From: Euphorbia lathyris
Lineage: Eukaryota > Streptophyta > Magnoliopsida > Malpighiales > Euphorbiaceae
Assembly (NCBI RefSeq): GCF_963576675.1
Contig: NC_088911.1
Location: 135,101,929-135,165,928 of the forward strand
Length of the DNA: 64,000 nucleotides
Direction: 5' to 3'
The notes beneath the pieces were generated by a model. The model was not told the DNA's origin, ran no database searches, and saw only the letters and a program-made list of their open reading frames with translations. Positions 43,722 through 55,900 of this stretch are shown one piece after another. Position 1 is the stretch's first letter. Each line of letters begins with the position of its first letter. The translations under genes and the position numbers were made by a program.

Positions 43722-46700
43722 TGTAGACACTGAGTCGGAGGACCTGTGACGAAAACCTGACAACAAGACGGTTGAAGCGATTGATTCCGGAAGTTTTGAA
43801 AAACAAAAAAAAATATAAAGAATAATAAGCGTATAATAAGGAAAGAAAATTACAGCGGGTCGCTGTTGCCGGTAAGGTGGCTCGCGTATGCTTAGCGGCA
43901 TGGCGCGGGTGCTTAGCGGCATCCAGCGCGCGGTCGACAATGGTCGAACGCCCGCTCGACGGCCCAGGACGTGCGCTCGGCGTCCGTCGGACGCACGCGT
44001 CCAACCACGAGTGGCACGTTCTCGACGTTCGAGCAACGCCCGAGTCTGATAGCGCGGGGCATGCTCACGTTGGCCACTGAGCGTGCGCGCCCGGCAGCGC
44101 GGAGCGCGCATTCGGCGGTCGCAACGTGTGAGCGTCCGACGGCCCGGAACGCGCGCTCGGCGGCCGCGGGACGCGCACGCCCGACAGCGCGAGGCACGCC
44201 TCGGGGGTCGTCGGGCGGGCGCCCAACGAGCGTTGGGCGAGCGCCCAACGTTGGTTGGGCGTTCGCCCAACACCGTTGGGCGATCGCCCAATAATGTTGG
44301 GCGGGAGCCCAACGACTTTGGGCGACGCCCAATTTTACTTGGGCGTCGCCCAAAGTTCCAGGATCCGTTTCCCTATATAAGGGCACGGATCCCAATGCAA
44401 AGGAGGAGGATTTTTGGAGAGAGCTTTCTCACTCTAAACATTTTTAGAGAGAGAGTGAATTTTTTTGAGAAAAATATTTTTTTTCTCAAAAATTCCAAAT
44501 TTCCTAAAGTTCAATTTTTTACTAAATTTTCACTAAAAACGGAAGATCGTGGTTCGTGGAATCAATCGGCTTCGACTGTCAGATACCGAATTTAAGGTAT
44601 TATCCGAGGACTAGACTCTCTTTTATTTTATTTTATTTATCTTCTTCTCCTATTTATTTTTATGTTATAGTTTTTATTTATTTAGTTATTTATTTATGTT
44701 GTCATATTTTATTTAATTAGCGTATTTATTTAATTTCCATTTTGTGTTGAATAAAATTCGGTTTTGTTTTAAAATAAAAAACCTCGTTTTGATATCCCAA
44801 TACGAACCGTGATCCGATAAAATGGTAGTTCGGGTATCGAAAACGTTGTAATTACAAGTTTTTAATTTAAAAGAAATTTCCAAATAATGATTTGAAATAA
44901 AAAACGTCGTTTAGGAACTTCCGTTTTCGACTATGATCCATTTTTGGTAGTTCGGAAATCCAAAACGATTGAATTAGATTTAATTTAAAGCTTTCGAATA
45001 AATCTGGAGAATATTGGAGTGCTGCTGTAATTTGTCATTTCTGTCACTAAATGCTGTTTACCGACGGATTTTCCGTCAGTAAATCTGCCAAAACGTAAAA
45101 GATGCCATTTCAGTCACTTTTTCTTAACTTTTAAGCTTTTAATCCTTAATATATATATGTATAGTTATGTAATATATGCTTTTCAAATTATTTTAGACCT
45201 TTAGTATATGTAATTATTTTAGAATATTTGTATGCTTTTTTATTATTATTCTATTTTACAATATAAGTATATGTATATATATGTCTTTCTTTTTATTCAT
45301 TTGGGCTCTATTAGATTCTATTTTGAAGATTATTTACTTGGGTATTTTGGGAAATAATTAATATATATTAGTATATGTTATTTTTTATATTTAAAACTAT
45401 AATAGATATGTATATATGTAGTTTTGGGATATTTGGATTATTTTAGTGGTTATTAAAGGAAATTATTTTTGGATGAATATTATTTTCTTAGTTATAGGAT
45501 TTACTTACTATTTTCACATTTTTAAAGTATAGATATATTGTACCTACTATTTTTATATACATATAGTTTCTTTTGTATAAACTTTTATTTTCTTATTCTA
45601 TTTTTTTGATTTAAATGTATATATATGCTAGAATTACTTTCTTTATTCCTTTGGACCATTCATGGGCCCATGTTTCAAATGGGCTTTATTTGAGTATGAG
45701 TCTTGGTTTAAATGGGTTTATTATTACAAGTATAATAGGTAGAGAGTCCATTAAATAAGAGAGGAAAATAAATCACAAAAAGAGAGCTTTCAATATAATT
45801 ATTTAAACTAATGAATTTTTAGAGTTTCCTAATGTAAGTAAATAGAGTTGTTTTTGTTAACATTTCAAATCATTTCTCAAAACACCACGTCTTAAAACCT
45901 TAGTCCGTTCTAACGGCGGATTAAGCGAACATTATAATTAAAATCGTTTTCTTTGTGAATAATAGAGTTTTAGAATCATTTTCTTAAAGGATTTGTACAA
46001 CATGATGTTGACTTGTATGTTTAACCACGTTTTCTCATTAAAAGGTTCTTATCCTAACGTTTTCAAACACTCGAGTCGTTCCAACGGTGATTCGGGTAAA
46101 ACTTCATCAAACGGGGTTTTAAAACGCACCTAAATCGTTCCAACGGTGATTAAGGTGCGAACCATGTAAATAAACTCATTTTGGGGAAAATAAGTTAGTG
46201 TAGAATAAACACACAGCGTGACATGTAAATGAAGTTGTAAATAAATCACTTCTTTCTCCCCCTTCTCTGTGTATGTATAACGTAAATGGGTGATTCTTTA
46301 CTAGTATGGCTTTCCAATAATATATGCTCAAAACGGTTTCTGAAAAAAGAAAGAAAAGGGTTTCAAATGAATTTTAAACTTAAAGAAGTATACGATTAGT
46401 CCGTTATCGCCTAACATGCTGAGTAGGAGGCCGGTGGTTCATAATCGGGCGATGTCGGGGTGCCTAGTAGCCTTTCTCCGGAAAGGAGCTAGCCTTCTCG
46501 GCTCGTACCTAAGTTTCCCGAACCCACACCGGTCTCCCGCAAGGGATCGGTGTTCATTTTCCCATTCGTGGGTGGCGACTCTTCCATATCTCCGAGCTCC
46601 GGTCCTGCCGAGCAGCTTGATTCCACGATTGGTTGCTTTTGGCGCCAATCACCGCTTACGTCGCCATGAGGTTGTCCACCCCCCGGTCCGCCCGGGAGAT

Positions 46701-46724
46701 TAGGCCGCGGCACCTCGTCTAACA
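43722..46724 (+). repeat. Gypsy-A 3' LTR (3.0 kb)
   Basis: Partner of 25880-28954 with the same ends. The palindrome array has six units instead of eight (44233-44353), followed by TATATAA at 44374-44380. The TSD CTGAT follows at 46725-46729 and Copia-1 RNase H resumes. Confidence 0.95.
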
Positions 46725-46729
46725 CTGAT

Positions 46730-47182
46730 GCTGACTATGGACGAGATAAGCTTGAACGAAAGAGTACTTCGGGAGGATGTCACTTCCTTGGAAGCTGTGT
46801 GGTATCTTGGTTCAGTAAGAAGCAGTCATCAGTTGCCCTGTCTACAACTGAAGCTGAGTACATAGCTGCTGGAAGCTGTGTTGCATAAGTCCTATGGATT
46901 AAGCAATAGCTTGAGGATTATGGAGTAAAAACGGAAACAATTGAAGTCAAATGCGACAACAAAAGCGCCATTGACCTATCTAAAAATCCAATCCAACACA
47001 GCAGGATGAAGCATGTCAGCATAAGGCATCACTTCATTAGGGATCATGTACTCAAGGGTGAGATCAAGATGACCTACGTTCCAACAGATGAACAGCTTGC
47101 GGATATCTTCACCAAGCCTTTGGCTCGTGAACAATTCAACATACTAAGGGAAGCTATCGGTATGTCTAATCCTCTTCAATAA
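46730..47182 (+). pseudogene. Copia-1 pol, part 3: RNase H
   Basis: Starts at GYTDADYG (split by the insertion) and contains [20 protein letters not shown] and [11 protein letters not shown], the copia RNase H motifs. It ends at TAA 47180-47182 after REAIGMSNPLQ. TAA at 46886-46888 stands where Copia-B reads Gln (VAQVLWIK), one C-to-T change. Catalytic acids are present. Confidence 0.92.
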
Positions 47183-47704
47183 TACAATGTGCTTAATTGA
47201 ATGATGAGCGATTACCATGCTGAGTGGCTTATGCTAAATTAGTAACTTCTACATGCTGAGCTTAAAATGTGTTATAGAAAATCACCCTATGCTGAGTAAG
47301 CCATACATGATGAGTGATTATCTTAGGCTAAGTTACTAAAAGCAGTATGAAAACCTTCTATATAAAACTGTGCACTCAGTACCACAAAACGTTCAGTATT
47401 CTAAACTGAGTAAAATTCACTTGCCCAGTTAATGCTAGTACACGTGCCATAAATAGCCACCTAGGGTAACGTAATCGCAATAATGAAGAAAAACGAACGC
47501 GCCGAACGTGTCATAAATGCCAGAATCTTTGTCGATTGATCATCTCAAGGTAAAATGGCTAGTTCAAATGTTTAGGATCATTCGAATTTCTATAAATAGT
47601 GGAAGAATTCCCACTTATCACTCTTTACACTCAAAATTCTTGGCAAATAGATTATCTTCTCTCTCACTCTCCAAATCCCAAAACCTCTCAAAGAATCTTT
47701 AATC
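47183..47704 (+). promoter_or_regulatory. Spacer with TATA box before Copia-1 ORF X
   Basis: No frame is seen. TATAAATAG at 47591-47599 lies 106 bp before the ORF X ATG at 47705, followed by a C/T/A-rich leader that looks like a transcript start region. The Copia-B copy has a TATA box at the matching place. Confidence 0.55.
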
Positions 47705-49276
47705 ATGTCGGATTCACAAAATCTCTCCGGTGGTGATTACGACAGAAATCACTCCGATGAAAACCCTAAGTCTCCTCCTCAGCAGGAATATAGTGAGACT
47801 CCCACCAAAGGACAAGGTCAGCATGACCAAACTCCAAGTAAAAGCCCTCAAGCTGACCTCGCAACCTCTTCGAAAAAGAAAAAGAAAAAGAAAGACAAGC
47901 AGCCCAAGGAAAAGTTTTTCCTCAAAGTCTACAAAAGTGTTAAGAACCATGAGGTGCTTCGCTGTCGGTGGTTTTTTTCGAGTTTCGTAAGGCTGAGCAA
48001 CCGTTCTGTGAATGGATCTCGAAGAATGAATGGGTTGGACTCTTCTCTCTTCCTGGTAGAGCCTACCCTAGGTTAGTAAGGGAATTCTATTCCAACCTCT
48101 GTGTTGACGAAGAAGATGCTCACCATCTGGTAACCCATGTCAAAGGCCAAAAGATAACAATCACACTATCCTATCTAGCAACCCTTCTAAAACTGCCAGC
48201 CAAAGGGAAAGAATTCAGAACCACAAAGGAGAAACTTGACCACGTCGTAACGTTCTGTAAGCCAGAAGATCACAAAGGGGAAATAGCTAGTACATGCATG
48301 GGTCAGAATCAAAAGATGGCTCACTACCTGCTGACCAACTTTATCTTTCCTAAAATCAACTCAGCATCATCAGCCTCAAACTTCGAGCAGTGCTTCATCT
48401 GGCACATGCTGACCTATCAACCACTCAATATGCCGGTATTTCTTATTAGAGCACTTCAACGAAGTACTGGGAAACTCAGGTTGGGGTCCCTCATTACCAG
48501 AATACTTGAAGATCATCAAATAGACCTGATTAATGAAACAGAGACTTGGGGAACTGAAATCACAACAGCGTTGCTGTTTGGGTTAGTATATAACCAACCC
48601 CTCAAGTCTAAGAAGGGAAAAGAGGCCGTTGAGGAACAGGTGGAAGAAGCTGATGTTGCACAGGAGGTGCAAACCAAGAAAGAAAAGAAAAGGAAAGCAA
48701 CTCTAACATGTTCCAAAGATGTTGATGCTGTTCCTAAGAAACTCAGGATTGTATCAAAGGGGAAGAAAGTTGATGCTGAGCAAACTCAGGACACACCTAA
48801 ATCAGCAGAGAAGCGAAAAAAACAAGATGAGCCTGAAGAAGAAAGTGAGGAAACTCCAGAGCAACCATTGCAGAAAAGGAAAAAGAAATCCTCAGAGTTA
48901 AGTCCTATTGATGCTGCCCCTCTGGGTTTCGTGATCTTTGATGATTCACATTTCGCCAAAAGTCAAGAAATTGATCTTGAAAAAATACATGCTGACCAAG
49001 AGGAAGAAGAGTTGGGCAATCTAGGAGGTTAGTTTGATGCTGAGGAGACAGAAAATGTTGAGCAACATGAGAACGTGGATGTCGAGCCAACAATGGGTGC
49101 TGAGCATGAACAGGAAATCAATACTGAGCTAGTTGAAGAACAAGCTGAGCCCACAGCAAAGGAACATGCTGACCTAGGGGTACATTCACTTTCTGACTCT
49201 CTTGATTCTATTCAAGCTGACCCCTCTCCTCCAAAGGCTAAGAAATTGCGAAGACTTAAGAAAAAGGCTCAGAAGT
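47705..49276 (+). pseudogene. Copia-1 ORF X, N-terminal part
   Basis: From ATG 47705: a Ser/Lys-rich start with a long basic stretch (SSKKKKKKKDKQ), then a one-base deletion near 47990. In the next frame comes the conserved domain (FSLPGRAYPRLVREFYSNL, CMGQNQKM, NFEQCFIWHML), clearly homologous to the Copia-B ORF X. A Lys/Glu-rich, nuclear-signal-like region follows (KKEKKRK, EKRKKQDE, QKRKKKS). TAG at 49030-49032 interrupts it. The Athila-like element splits it at 49277. Downstream of pol on the same strand, so it would be expressed from the element RNA or from its own TATA box. Function unknown. Confidence 0.8.
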
Positions 49277-51109
49277 TGATGCGTGCGCGGACTAGGTAGA
49301 GCTTTTCTATGACGAAATGTATATTACGATAAGTGTGTTACGACTATGGATGTGATCTTTCTAAATGCTCTAACTTTACTAGACGCCACTACTTAGGGGC
49401 AAGTGTACCCCGTCGTATCAAGTAATAATCCGGTTAAGACCGGGTATCGAATCCACGGGATTTATAACTACAAGTATTAGACGACTCGATTTTATACGTT
49501 ATCTAAGAGATGAATACTTTGAGTTGATGCGGGGAACAACTACAAACTACTCCTAACTACGGGTGAGATGAGTTTATATGGAAAAACTCTACGAGATGAT
49601 ATGGATAGCGATAAGTTATAAATATGACGAATAATGACTCCCAATATATAAACGGTTAATGTTTTACTCTTGCAATGACGACTACATGTAGTGTGACCGA
49701 CCCGTGAAGTACTTAGACTACGTGGTTCCTAGTCAAGGCGTGTCTAATGCTTGGGACCAGAAATTAGGGCCCGTAAGTTTCGTGGTTTGTCAATTCCTAC
49801 GGTTTCCGGAGCGTCACTTCCGGTAAGGCAACACCTATATGAATCCCTAAAGATAGCCCGAATGGCGTTGGAAATCGCGTTCTCCTACACAATAATCAAT
49901 TATGAGTATCAAAACAAGTAGCAAACATCAACACAAATATAGAGAAAGAGATTATGAATCATAAATTATAAATATGAAGAGTATAAATGTGAAATACAAC
50001 CAAGCCTAGTACATAGGAAGAGTACAAGCTAATTAGCAAGTGAAAAGGGAAGAATCCACCCTCAGAACTAGCTAACCGGACTCAAGGCTGTCTCTTAGGA
50101 CTTGGAGGTGGAGCTTTCGAGCTTGGTGGACGGAGATGGAACAGAACTTTGATGGAATGCCGGGATCAACGAACAAGCTCTCAAGGTGGGAGAGAATTGC
50201 TTATATAAACTACAATCTCACATTATCTAACAAGAACTAAAAAAATCTAAGATTCAAGATTACAAGATGAAGAAATCAAGAGGTTAAGAGCTGTCTAAAT
50301 GAGTGCTAGTCACTCTTATTTATACACATCAAGCTAGGGCAAAGTTGTAATTTCCTAAGATACAAGCATGGAGGAACATGATTTTATGCAGATTTCCCAT
50401 GATACGCCTCGCGTATGGTGGAGTACGCCCCGCGTAATTGCCCATTCCGTCAGAAATCTCCTGCATGTGGACCAAGTCCAGATCTTGTTGTCTCAATCAC
50501 GCCGCGCGTATACTGGGGTGCGCCTCGCGTGTTTGAGTTTCTGAGATTTTATTGCTTGAATTGGGCCTTTTACGCACCGCGTAGTTGAAGCACGCCTTGC
50601 GTAAATAAGTTTCTGAGCTTTTTGGATTGAAGAACTTCCTTACACGCCCCGCGTGTAAGGTGGTACATCCCGCGTAGGGTAGTTGACTCAGGGAGACCAT
50701 GTAGTCTGACTTTTAGGATTAGGCTTATCATTTCTGACACATGTTCCACGCCTCGCGTGGTGGTTGATACGCCCCGCGTATTGGTTACTAGATTCCACGG
50801 TGGTGCCTGTGGATTGCACAATTATTTCTGACCAAATGTTCCATGCCCCGCGTGAAGGGAGATACGCCCCGCGTATGTCGGTGGAATTTCGCTCCTTGCT
50901 CGTACCTGAAATACAATTCTCGAGAGCCGAGTTAGCTTGACGTTTTTATTTTCATTAATCAAAAATAAGAAAAATTAACCGAAAGTACGGAATTTATTTT
51001 TATTTCGTTATTTTATTAAAACACTCTATTTTTGCAATTAAACTTATTTATTTCATCTAAAACTAAATCGTAAATCACGCTAAAAGATAGGGACGAAACG
51101 CCCCTATCA
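49277..51109 (-). repeat. Athila-like 3' LTR (1.83 kb)
   Basis: Partner of 57474-59287. It contains six pairs of 13-bp palindromes (50403-50875); the partner lacks one half of the last pair (around 59040). Frames at 50497-50821 are repeats read through and not genes. Confidence 0.93.
50403..50875. repeat. Six pairs of TACGC-CCC-GCGTA palindromes in the Athila-like LTR
   Basis: Pairs start at 50403/50424, 50498/50519, 50571/50591, 50643/50664, 50747/50768 and 50842/50863. Distance within a pair is 21 bp in five cases and 20 in one. Pair-to-pair distance is 95, 73, 72, 104 and 95 bp. The outer base pair may be C-G instead of T-A (CACGC..GCGTG). The partner LTR has the matching array from 58600 to about 59050. 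Confidence 0.93.
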
Positions 51110-51121
51110 AACCTCCTCGGA
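51110..51121 (-). other. Athila-like polypurine tract
   Basis: Minus strand GTCCGAGGAGGT directly before the 3' LTR, purine-rich apart from two pyrimidines near its 5' end. Confidence 0.65.
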
Positions 51122-52980
51122 CTTTAAAGTTTTACTTGTCCTCAAGTGAAAGAAATCGAAAGACAAGGGATTGAGATTATTAAGAAACAAACCGTCGGTT
51201 GGTTTTACCAAGTGCATGATTCCGAAGCTAAAGTTTTATACAAAGCTTTCGGTGAGTACCTATGCAAATGAATGAGTGACCAAAACTTGTTTGGAACCTC
51301 CATGATCAAATTTAATAGGCAATATTAACGGGGGTCGAACATATTTTGAGAACCCGATAGTACCTCACCAAGGGATTTCACTCTTACGCTCAAATTTTGG
51401 TGGGTCGGTCTTTTTTGCACACTTCTTTGCACTTACTCGAAGTCACTTTGAGTTTGCATTTTCATCCGGGTTTTTCCTCCTATGTTAAGGTTTAGACAAT
51501 ATTAAAAATGAACCCGGAGGGGGGTTGTAATGTGGGTGGCTTTTTAGTGGTTAATTTTTAAGAACTCGAGTTTAAATACCATTTTGATGATCGCACCGTG
51601 TTTTTATTTTGGTCTTAGTAAGTTCGTAAAATATAACTCGAAATTGCTCAGGTGGAGCTTGAGAATGCCTTTTGCTCTTTATTGTGTTTTTCTTTTCTTT
51701 TTTTTTTTGTTTTGAGAGCGGCACAAAAACGATTTCGAAAGCTTATGGTGCTTACTTGTCAAGGCCTTGGCTTATTTCGGATGCGATTTGATTTTGTTGG
51801 TATTTAAACAAGAGGAAAAAGGGTTAATTGTTAAAAAGGGTATTAACAAGAAAAGTCGGTTAAAAGGCTTGAGGGGGTTTCCTAGAGGTTGATGAAAATG
51901 AGAAAAATAATTTAAGAAAAGAATTAGACTAGGTGGGTTCGTTTTATCATCTATTGCCTATTTTAACCAAAATAAGCATACTTAGCCCGGTATTAGGTAC
52001 AAACTCTATGAGTCGAGTGAAGTCAAAGCTCTCAAAAAGTTGTGAAAGAAATAGAGTTCTCGTACGAACTCTTTTAGGCTCAAAACTACCTCACAAAATT
52101 TCGGATTAATTGTGTACGTTCAAGTTCTCGTCAAATTTTCAACTATCCCGTTTTTATTACCTTTTTGAACTTCATTATGGAGATGACCTGTGGGTTAGGG
52201 CTCAATGCTTTTGTTTAGTACGAACCTAGGCTTTGCATGAATTCTAGAGTTTCAGAATTAAGACTAAAATTTCTTACTAAAACTGATCCCTTATATTAAT
52301 GTCTTTAAATCTAAGGACAAATAACGGAACTTCAATTAATTTCCGAGGGGATAGTGTGTCGGAAAAATTAAAGAATCAATAAATTAGTTTAACTATTTTG
52401 TTGTTTATTTAATTTTTTTTATTTTTATTTTTGTTAGTGCAAAACAAACGGTACGTGCGGGGTTGCACGGCCCTCCACATTATTAAAATGACGCTTATTC
52501 TAAGGGCGTCGCAAAAGAAAAGAAAAACAAAAACAAAAATAAAGATGGAATTTAAAGTAAAAATAGGACCCTTGAAGGTCATGTCCTATGCGAGGCGTGC
52601 CCAGGAGGGCGCCCCGCGTAGGAGGTGCATTTGAGGTGTATTTTGACCAAAGACTCAAATACGCGGGGCGCACTAAGAAGGGCGCCCTGCGTGTTTGAGT
52701 TTCTGAGATTTTTATGCAAGAAAAATGACTAACACGCGGGACGTACTTAGAGGGGCGCCCCGCGTGGTTTGTCAAAATGGTGCCAGAGACCCAACTGCGC
52801 GGGGCGTTTTGGTGTTTACACCCCGTGTAAGGGACTTGGATCATAATGGGATTTTTAATTGAAGAAGAAAGGAAAGAAAACAACCGGATATGATACATAT
52901 ATACAAAGGGTTTGAGGGACGCAAATCGAGGCTACGTTTAGAGTCGGAGTAGCTCGACTTTTTTCCGGATGTGTGCATGC
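51122..52980 (-). other. Athila-like 3' region, non-coding, with four palindrome pairs
   Basis: Between the pol stop and the polypurine tract. No supported frame, although Athila elements often carry a further ORF here. Palindrome pairs start at 52587/52608, 52660/52681, 52733/52754 and 52796/52817, each exactly 21 bp apart, with pair-to-pair steps of 73, 73 and 63 bp. Confidence 0.8.
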
Positions 52981-55900
52981 TTACGGTGTTTGGAGGAATG
53001 TGGCTTCACCGTGTTGTGGAAGAGCGCCTCCGCAGTATATTTTCAGGCGGTGGCCGTTCACCCAGTGAGTTGCGTTGTCGGAACCTTGGATGTCGACCGC
53101 TCCGGACGAGTGGGCATTAATAACAGTGTATGGTCCCGACCACCGACTTTTTAATTTTCCTAGAAACAGGCGGAGGCGAGAATTATATAGGAGGACTTGG
53201 TCCCCCTTGTTGAATTCCCCGATTTGCACGTGCTTGTCATGCCATTTCTTCGTACGTTCCTTGTAAATCTTGGCATTTTTGTACAAACCGAGACGAAGTT
53301 CATCAAGGGTATTGAGTTGGAGGAGACGTTGGTCCCCGGTGGCCTGCACATCAAAATTTAAAAATTTCAGAGCCTAATAGGCCTTATGTTCTAATTCCAC
53401 CGGTAAATGACACGATTTCCTAAAAACTAAACGATAAGGAGACATCTCGATAGGCGTTTTAAACGCCGTGCGGTAGGCCCAAAGAGCGTCGTCGAGCTTT
53501 AGACTCCAGTCTTTCCTAGAGGAACTAACCGTTTTTTCTAAGATATGTTTTAGTTCGCGGTTAGAAACCTCGACTTGCCCGCTAGTTTGCGGATGGTAGG
53601 GTGTGGAGACTCAATGTGCAACCCCATATTTTTGTAAGAGTTGGTCGAATTGGCGATTGCAAAAGTGGGAACCCCCGTCACTAATGATAGCTCGAGGGGT
53701 TCCAAACCGAGTAAAGATGTTTTTCTTTATAAATTTCCCTACCACCTTAGAGTCGTTTGAGGGTAAGGCAACGGCCTTCACCCATTTGGAGACATAGTCA
53801 ACCGCCACAAGAATGTAGGAGTTGTTATGCGACTTAGGGAAAGGCCCCATAAAGTCTATCCCCTAAACATCAAAAAGTTTGCAAACTAGGATCCCTTGTT
53901 GGAGCATTTCATGTTTATGGGAGATGTTCCCGCTCCGTTGACAAGCGTCACATGATTTGACGAAGTCTTGGGAATCCTTGGACAAGGTAGGCCAGTAAAA
54001 ACCACATTGTAGAACCTTTTCCATGGTCCGACTAGGGCCAAAGTGGCCCCCCGGCTCTTGGGTGTGACACATATGCAACACATGATTTACCTCTTCTTCC
54101 GGTATGCACCTACAAATGATATTATCAGCACAAGATTTAAACAAGTAAGGTTCTTCCCAAAAATAGTTCTTAGCGTCGTGAAAGAACTTCCTACGCTGCT
54201 CGTAAGTAAGGTGCGGGGGAAGAATATTACCGGCTTTGAAGTTCGCCATATCGGCGTACCAAGGTAAAGGTGTTACCGCATAGAGAGTTTCGTCGGGAAA
54301 GGTCTCCTTGATCTCCACAACTTCCGAAGATGCGGCTCGCTCGCTTTGTAATCGGGAAAGATGGTCGGCGACGACATACTCCACTCCTTTTTTATCCCTA
54401 ATTTCGATGTCAAATTCTTGTAGGAGTAGAATCCACCGTATCAACCGTGGTTTGGCGTCCTGCTTAGTCATTAGGTACTTTAGAGCTGCGTCGAGGAGTT
54501 TGATTACCTCGGCCTTCACTACCTCTTTCATGTTGGGGTTAAGTCGTCGTTGCGGCTGCACGGAGGGTTTGACTTTGTCCTCCATAAAGATGCGGTGTGT
54601 GCAAATGGTGGGGCTAATTCCTTTAATATCGTGAATGGTCCATCCAAATGCGCCCTTGTGTTTTTGTAACACCGCAACCAATGCTTCCTCCATTTCCGCT
54701 GTCAAAAGTGAAGATATAACAACGGGTAAGAAATTAGGAGGTTGCAAAAACACATATTTTAAATTAGGAGGCAAGGGTTTAAGTTCCAAAGTCGGAGGCT
54801 CTTCGAGAGATGACTTTGATTTTGCTTTGCTATCCCGGTCCAAACCCTCGAACCGGCTCCTTGCCAACAAACATTGTTCAATCTCAGAGGAGTACTCAAA
54901 TGGCTTGTTCAATGGCTCCTCATCCAAATGCTCATTACCATCTATTTCCGAAGAGGTTCCCATTGAAGATCTATCACAAAAATCCTTAACAAAAAGATCA
55001 ATAGAGTCTACGGAATTTAAAAAGTTGCAATCCTCCATGGTATGGGACGGGAATTTCATGGAGTTGTACATGTTAAACTCTACCTCCTCGTCTTGCAACC
55101 GTAGGGTGAGCTTACCTTTGTGGACGTCAATGAGAGTCCTACCCGTTGCAAGAAATGGTCGTCCTAGGAGGATTGGTACCGAATCGTCTTTCGCCATGTC
55201 GAGCACCACAAAATCGGCGGGGAAAATGAACTTGTCCACTTTCACTAAGACATCCTCCACAACTCCCTTTGGCCGGGCAATGGATCTATGGGCCAATTGA
55301 AGCGTTATATTGGTAGGCTTTGGCTCTCCCAAGACGAGCTTCCTAAACACAGACAAAGGCATTAGATTGATACTAGCACCTAAATCACATAAAGCTCTAC
55401 TAAACTCAACATTTCCAATCGTGCATGGGATAGAAAAACTTCCTAAATCCTTGAGTTTAGGTGGGAGTTTATTTATTATAATCGCGGAGCATTCCTCCGT
55501 AAGCGCTACCATTTCGTTGTATTCTAACTTCCTCTTTTTGGCGAGGATTTCCTTAAGAAACTTCGCATAGGTGGGCATTTGTTCTAATGCCTCCGCAAGC
55601 GGAATGTTAATGTGAAGTTTTTTAAAGATTTCCAAAAACTTGCCATATTGATGGTCCAATTTTTCCTTTTTAAGTCGTTGTGGAAAAGGGAGCTTCGGTA
55701 CGTAAGCCCCAATTGGATCACACACATTCTTATTCTTATCCGAGGAAGTCGTAGGTTTCGGATCCGAACCGGGGTTGCTTACCACTTCCGGTTCATCACT
55801 TACCTTTGGAGCGGTTGTAGTCGCCTTTGGAACCGGTGGTTCCAAACCCTTACCACTACGGAGAGTTATTGCTTGTGCGGTCTCCCGGTTCTTTGGTCTC

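Larger units (their letters stand above)
25880..46724 (+). mobile_element. Gypsy-A: Tat/Ogre-like Ty3/gypsy element, about 20.8 kb
   Basis: LTRs of about 3 kb (25880-28954 and 43722-46724; TGTAGACACTGAG to CGTCTAACA), flanked by CTGAT at 25875-25879 and 46725-46729. Internal order: PBS, 1.9-kb leader, one gag-pol frame (interrupted by a solo LTR at 32556-33897), an antisense intron-containing gene, a 39-bp tandem repeat, polypurine tract. Removing the solo LTR and one TSD copy leaves about 19.5 kb. Size, dual RNase H, G-patch-like segment and long 3' region place it in the Tat clade near Ogre. The LTR pair is very similar by eye apart from palindrome copy number. Confidence 0.95.

Noticed and set aside
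50497..50821. 67- and 83-codon minus-strand frames, repeated at 58694-59015
   Set aside because: They run through the paired palindromes in the Athila-like LTR and contain nothing protein-like.
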